Shown: positions 12,966-14,741 of the stretch, in pieces | Layout: every line of letters starts with the position of its first letter | Numbering within the stretch: position 1 is the stretch's first letter | Assembly: GCA_046262735.1 (NCBI GenBank) | Contig: JBHEMD010000094.1 | Span: forward strand, 1-14,741 | From: AV17 sp046262735 | Lineage (GTDB): Bacteria; Verrucomicrobiota; Verrucomicrobiia; Chthoniobacterales; UBA10450 | DNA: 14,741 bases | Direction of reading: 5' to 3' | Made by a program: the position numbers and the translations under genes | The notes under the pieces: model-generated | The model's input: the letters and a program-made list of their open reading frames with translations, nothing else | What the model was told of the DNA's origin: nothing | Database searches by the model: none

Positions 12966-14741
12966 ATGACGACCGTTAAAATGTGGATCGGCCGGCCGTA
13001 TCCGCTTGGGGCGACGTGGTTGGGCAATGGGGTTAATTTCGCTCTCTTTTCCGAGCACGCCTCCGGTGTTGAGCTTTGTCTCTTCGATCATCTCGATGCG
13101 CCCGAGGAAAAGATCCGGATTCCGATTACCGAACGCACGGGTCACGTCTGGCATGTGTTTTTGCCGGAGGCGCGACCGGGGCAGGTCTACGGTTATCGCG
13201 TCTCCGGCCCTTACGATCCCGAGCGAGGAATGCGCTTCAACAATTCCAAATTGTTGGTGGATCCCTACGCCAAAGCGATCGTCGGCAAGATGAATTGGGG
13301 CGACGAAATGTTCGGCTACGTGATCGGCGATTCGGACGAAGATCTGGCGCCCGATTTTCGCGATGATGCCTGGGGAATGCCCAAGGCGATGGTGATCGAT
13401 CCGGCGTTCGACTGGGGCGGCGACGCGCCGCCGCGCATCCCGCTGCAGCAATCGATCATCTACGAACTGCACGTGAAGGGATTTACGAAATTATGCCCGG
13501 GTGTGCCGGAAAATTTGCGCGGCACCTACGCTGGGATGGCCAACTCCGTTGCAATTGACTACCTCAAAAACCTTGGCGTCACCGCGGTGGAACTTCTCCC
13601 GGTGTACGCGCACGTGGACGACAAAGCGCTGGTCGACCGCGGCCTGACGAATTACTGGGGCTACAACACGCTGGGGTTTTTCGCGCCGCACGGCGAATAC
13701 TCGAGCGGCGGCGGGCGCGGCGAACAAGTGAACGAATTCAAGGGTATGGTGCGCAATCTGCACGCCGCCGGGATCGAGGTCGTTCTCGATGTGGTTTACA
13801 ATCACACGATTGAAGGCAATCACCTCGGGCCCACGCTCAGCTTCCGCGGCATCGACAACAGCGCCTGTTACTGGCTTGCGCCCGGCAATCCGCGCCTCTA
13901 TCTGGATTTCACCGGCACAGGTAACACCTGCAATCTGCTCAGTCCGCCGATGCTTAGGCTGGCGATGGACAGCCTGCGTTATTGGGTCGAGGAGATGCAC
14001 GTCGATGGCTTCCGCTTCGATCTCGCGAGCGCGCTCGCGCGCGATGGGCATGGCTTCAATAAGTTCCATCCGTTCCTTCAGGCGGTTCACCAGGACCCGG
14101 TCATTTCGCAGGTAAAGTTGATCGCCGAACCGTGGGATGTCGGCGATGGCGGTTATCAGGTCGGCAATTTTCCGGTGCTTTGGAGCGAGTGGAACGGCAA
14201 ATACCGCGACACGCTGCGCAGTTACTGGCGCGGCGACGAAGGCAAGATCGGCGAGATGGGTTTTCGGCTCACCGGCAGCCCCGATCTTTATCAGCGCGGC
14301 GGACGCGCGCCCTCAGCCAGTATCAACTTCATCACTTCACACGACGGTTTTTCGCTTAACGATCTTGTCAGTTACAACGACAAACACAACGAAGCCAACG
14401 GCGACGGCAATCGCGACGGCGAAAACAACAATCTCTCCTGGAACTGCGGCGCAGAAGGGCCGACGGATGATCCGAAGATCGACAGCTTGCGCCGGCGACA
14501 ACGCCGGAATTTTTTGGCGACGCTGTTTCTCTCGCAGGGTGTGCCGATAATCCTCGGCGGCGACGAATTCGGTCGGACCCAGAACGGAAACAACAACGTC
14601 TATTGTCAGGATAACGAGCTGAGCTGGTTCAAATGGGAGCGCGACGACAAACAAAACCAGCTCCTCGAGTTCGCCAAAAATGTGATTCGGCTGCGGTGCG
14701 AGCATCCGGTGTTTCGCCGTCCGAAATTTTTTCAGGGACGG
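12966..14741 (+). CDS. glgX: Glycogen debranching enzyme GlgX (3' end beyond window)
   Basis: GlgX removes alpha-1,6 branches from glycogen already shortened by phosphorylase (family GH13). The visible 592 residues start with a CBM48-type N-terminal domain (YPLGATWLGNGVNFALFSEH, 12-31) and continue into the catalytic barrel with IIYELHVKGFT (164-174) and VVLDVVYNHT (272-281). The expected catalytic triad is the nucleophile Asp352 in GFRFDLAS, the acid/base Glu388 in IAEPWD and Asp460 in ITSHDGFS. The frame is open to the last base, so the C-terminus, probably about 100 residues given a usual length near 700, is cut off by the window. The ATG at 12966 is used; ATG at 12981 is an alternative. 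No other glycogen gene is in view. An isoamylase or TreX-type enzyme of the same subfamily is the main alternative. Confidence 0.92.
   Translation, partial: MTTVKMWIGRPYPLGATWLGNGVNFALFSEHASGVELCLFDHLDAPEEKIRIPITERTGHVWHVFLPEARPGQVYGYRVSGPYDPERGMRFNNSKLLVDPYAKAIVGKMNWGDEMFGYVIGDSDEDLAPDFRDDAWGMPKAMVIDPAFDWGGDAPPRIPLQQSIIYELHVKGFTKLCPGVPENLRGTYAGMANSVAIDYLKNLGVTAVELLPVYAHVDDKALVDRGLTNYWGYNTLGFFAPHGEYSSGGGRGEQVNEFKGMVRNLHAAGIEVVLDVVYNHTIEGNHLGPTLSFRGIDNSACYWLAPGNPRLYLDFTGTGNTCNLLSPPMLRLAMDSLRYWVEEMHVDGFRFDLASALARDGHGFNKFHPFLQAVHQDPVISQVKLIAEPWDVGDGGYQVGNFPVLWSEWNGKYRDTLRSYWRGDEGKIGEMGFRLTGSPDLYQRGGRAPSASINFITSHDGFSLNDLVSYNDKHNEANGDGNRDGENNNLSWNCGAEGPTDDPKIDSLRRRQRRNFLATLFLSQGVPIILGGDEFGRTQNGNNNVYCQDNELSWFKWERDDKQNQLLEFAKNVIRLRCEHPVFRRPKFFQGR

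Overview
This is a G+C-rich bacterial chromosomal window with tightly packed housekeeping and accessory genes. Several genes use GTG starts, and clear Shine-Dalgarno sequences are scarce. The gene set (tatC followed by a prepilin peptidase with a large internal insert, a lone nagA, a secreted amidase with a Lys/Pro-rich stalk, and a conserved-looking secreted protein of unknown function) and the protein style suggest a soil or freshwater Verrucomicrobiota member, perhaps Chthoniobacterales. That is an impression from sequence style, not a proven placement. I see no rRNA, tRNA, CRISPR array, phage gene or intact insertion sequence.

Layout. Positions 88-3002 hold a compact plus-strand run: folB (dihydroneopterin aldolase), a NUDIX pyrophosphatase, tatC and a type IV prepilin peptidase, the last two overlapping by ATGA. 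A minus-strand FAD-dependent halogenase-like gene (2989-4542) runs into the prepilin peptidase and overlaps its 3' end by 14 bp. A 125-bp divergent spacer carrying a 9-bp inverted repeat separates it from nagA (4668-5816). A roughly 550-bp stretch without a convincing gene follows; it contains a striking pair of AT-centred palindromes. Next come a minus-strand MGDG-synthase/UgtP-type glycosyltransferase (6371-7456) and, divergent from it, a BrkB/YihY membrane protein directly abutting a secreted N-acetylmuramoyl-L-alanine amidase (7625-9568). A hairpin separates these from a minus-strand pair transcribed from 12121 down to 9643: an APC amino acid permease, then an uncharacterised exported protein 1 bp downstream. 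Divergent from the permease is a small double-ACT-domain protein (12313-12732). The window ends inside glgX (12966 onward), a glycogen debranching enzyme.

How the genes may work together. The BrkB-amidase pair and the lipid glycosyltransferase are envelope functions. The tatC-prepilin peptidase pair belongs to protein export and pilus or pseudopilus assembly. The permease and the ACT protein share a divergent control region that contains a perfect 13-bp palindrome, which suggests linked amino acid transport and sensing (inference). NagA and GlgX are carbohydrate metabolism.

I found no convincing multi-gene novel system. The points most worth following are the halogenase-like protein, which keeps the WxWxIP motif and a candidate catalytic lysine; the insert in the prepilin peptidase; the histone-H1-like stalk of the amidase; and the three related palindromes of the form NNNAAT-N-ATTNNN.
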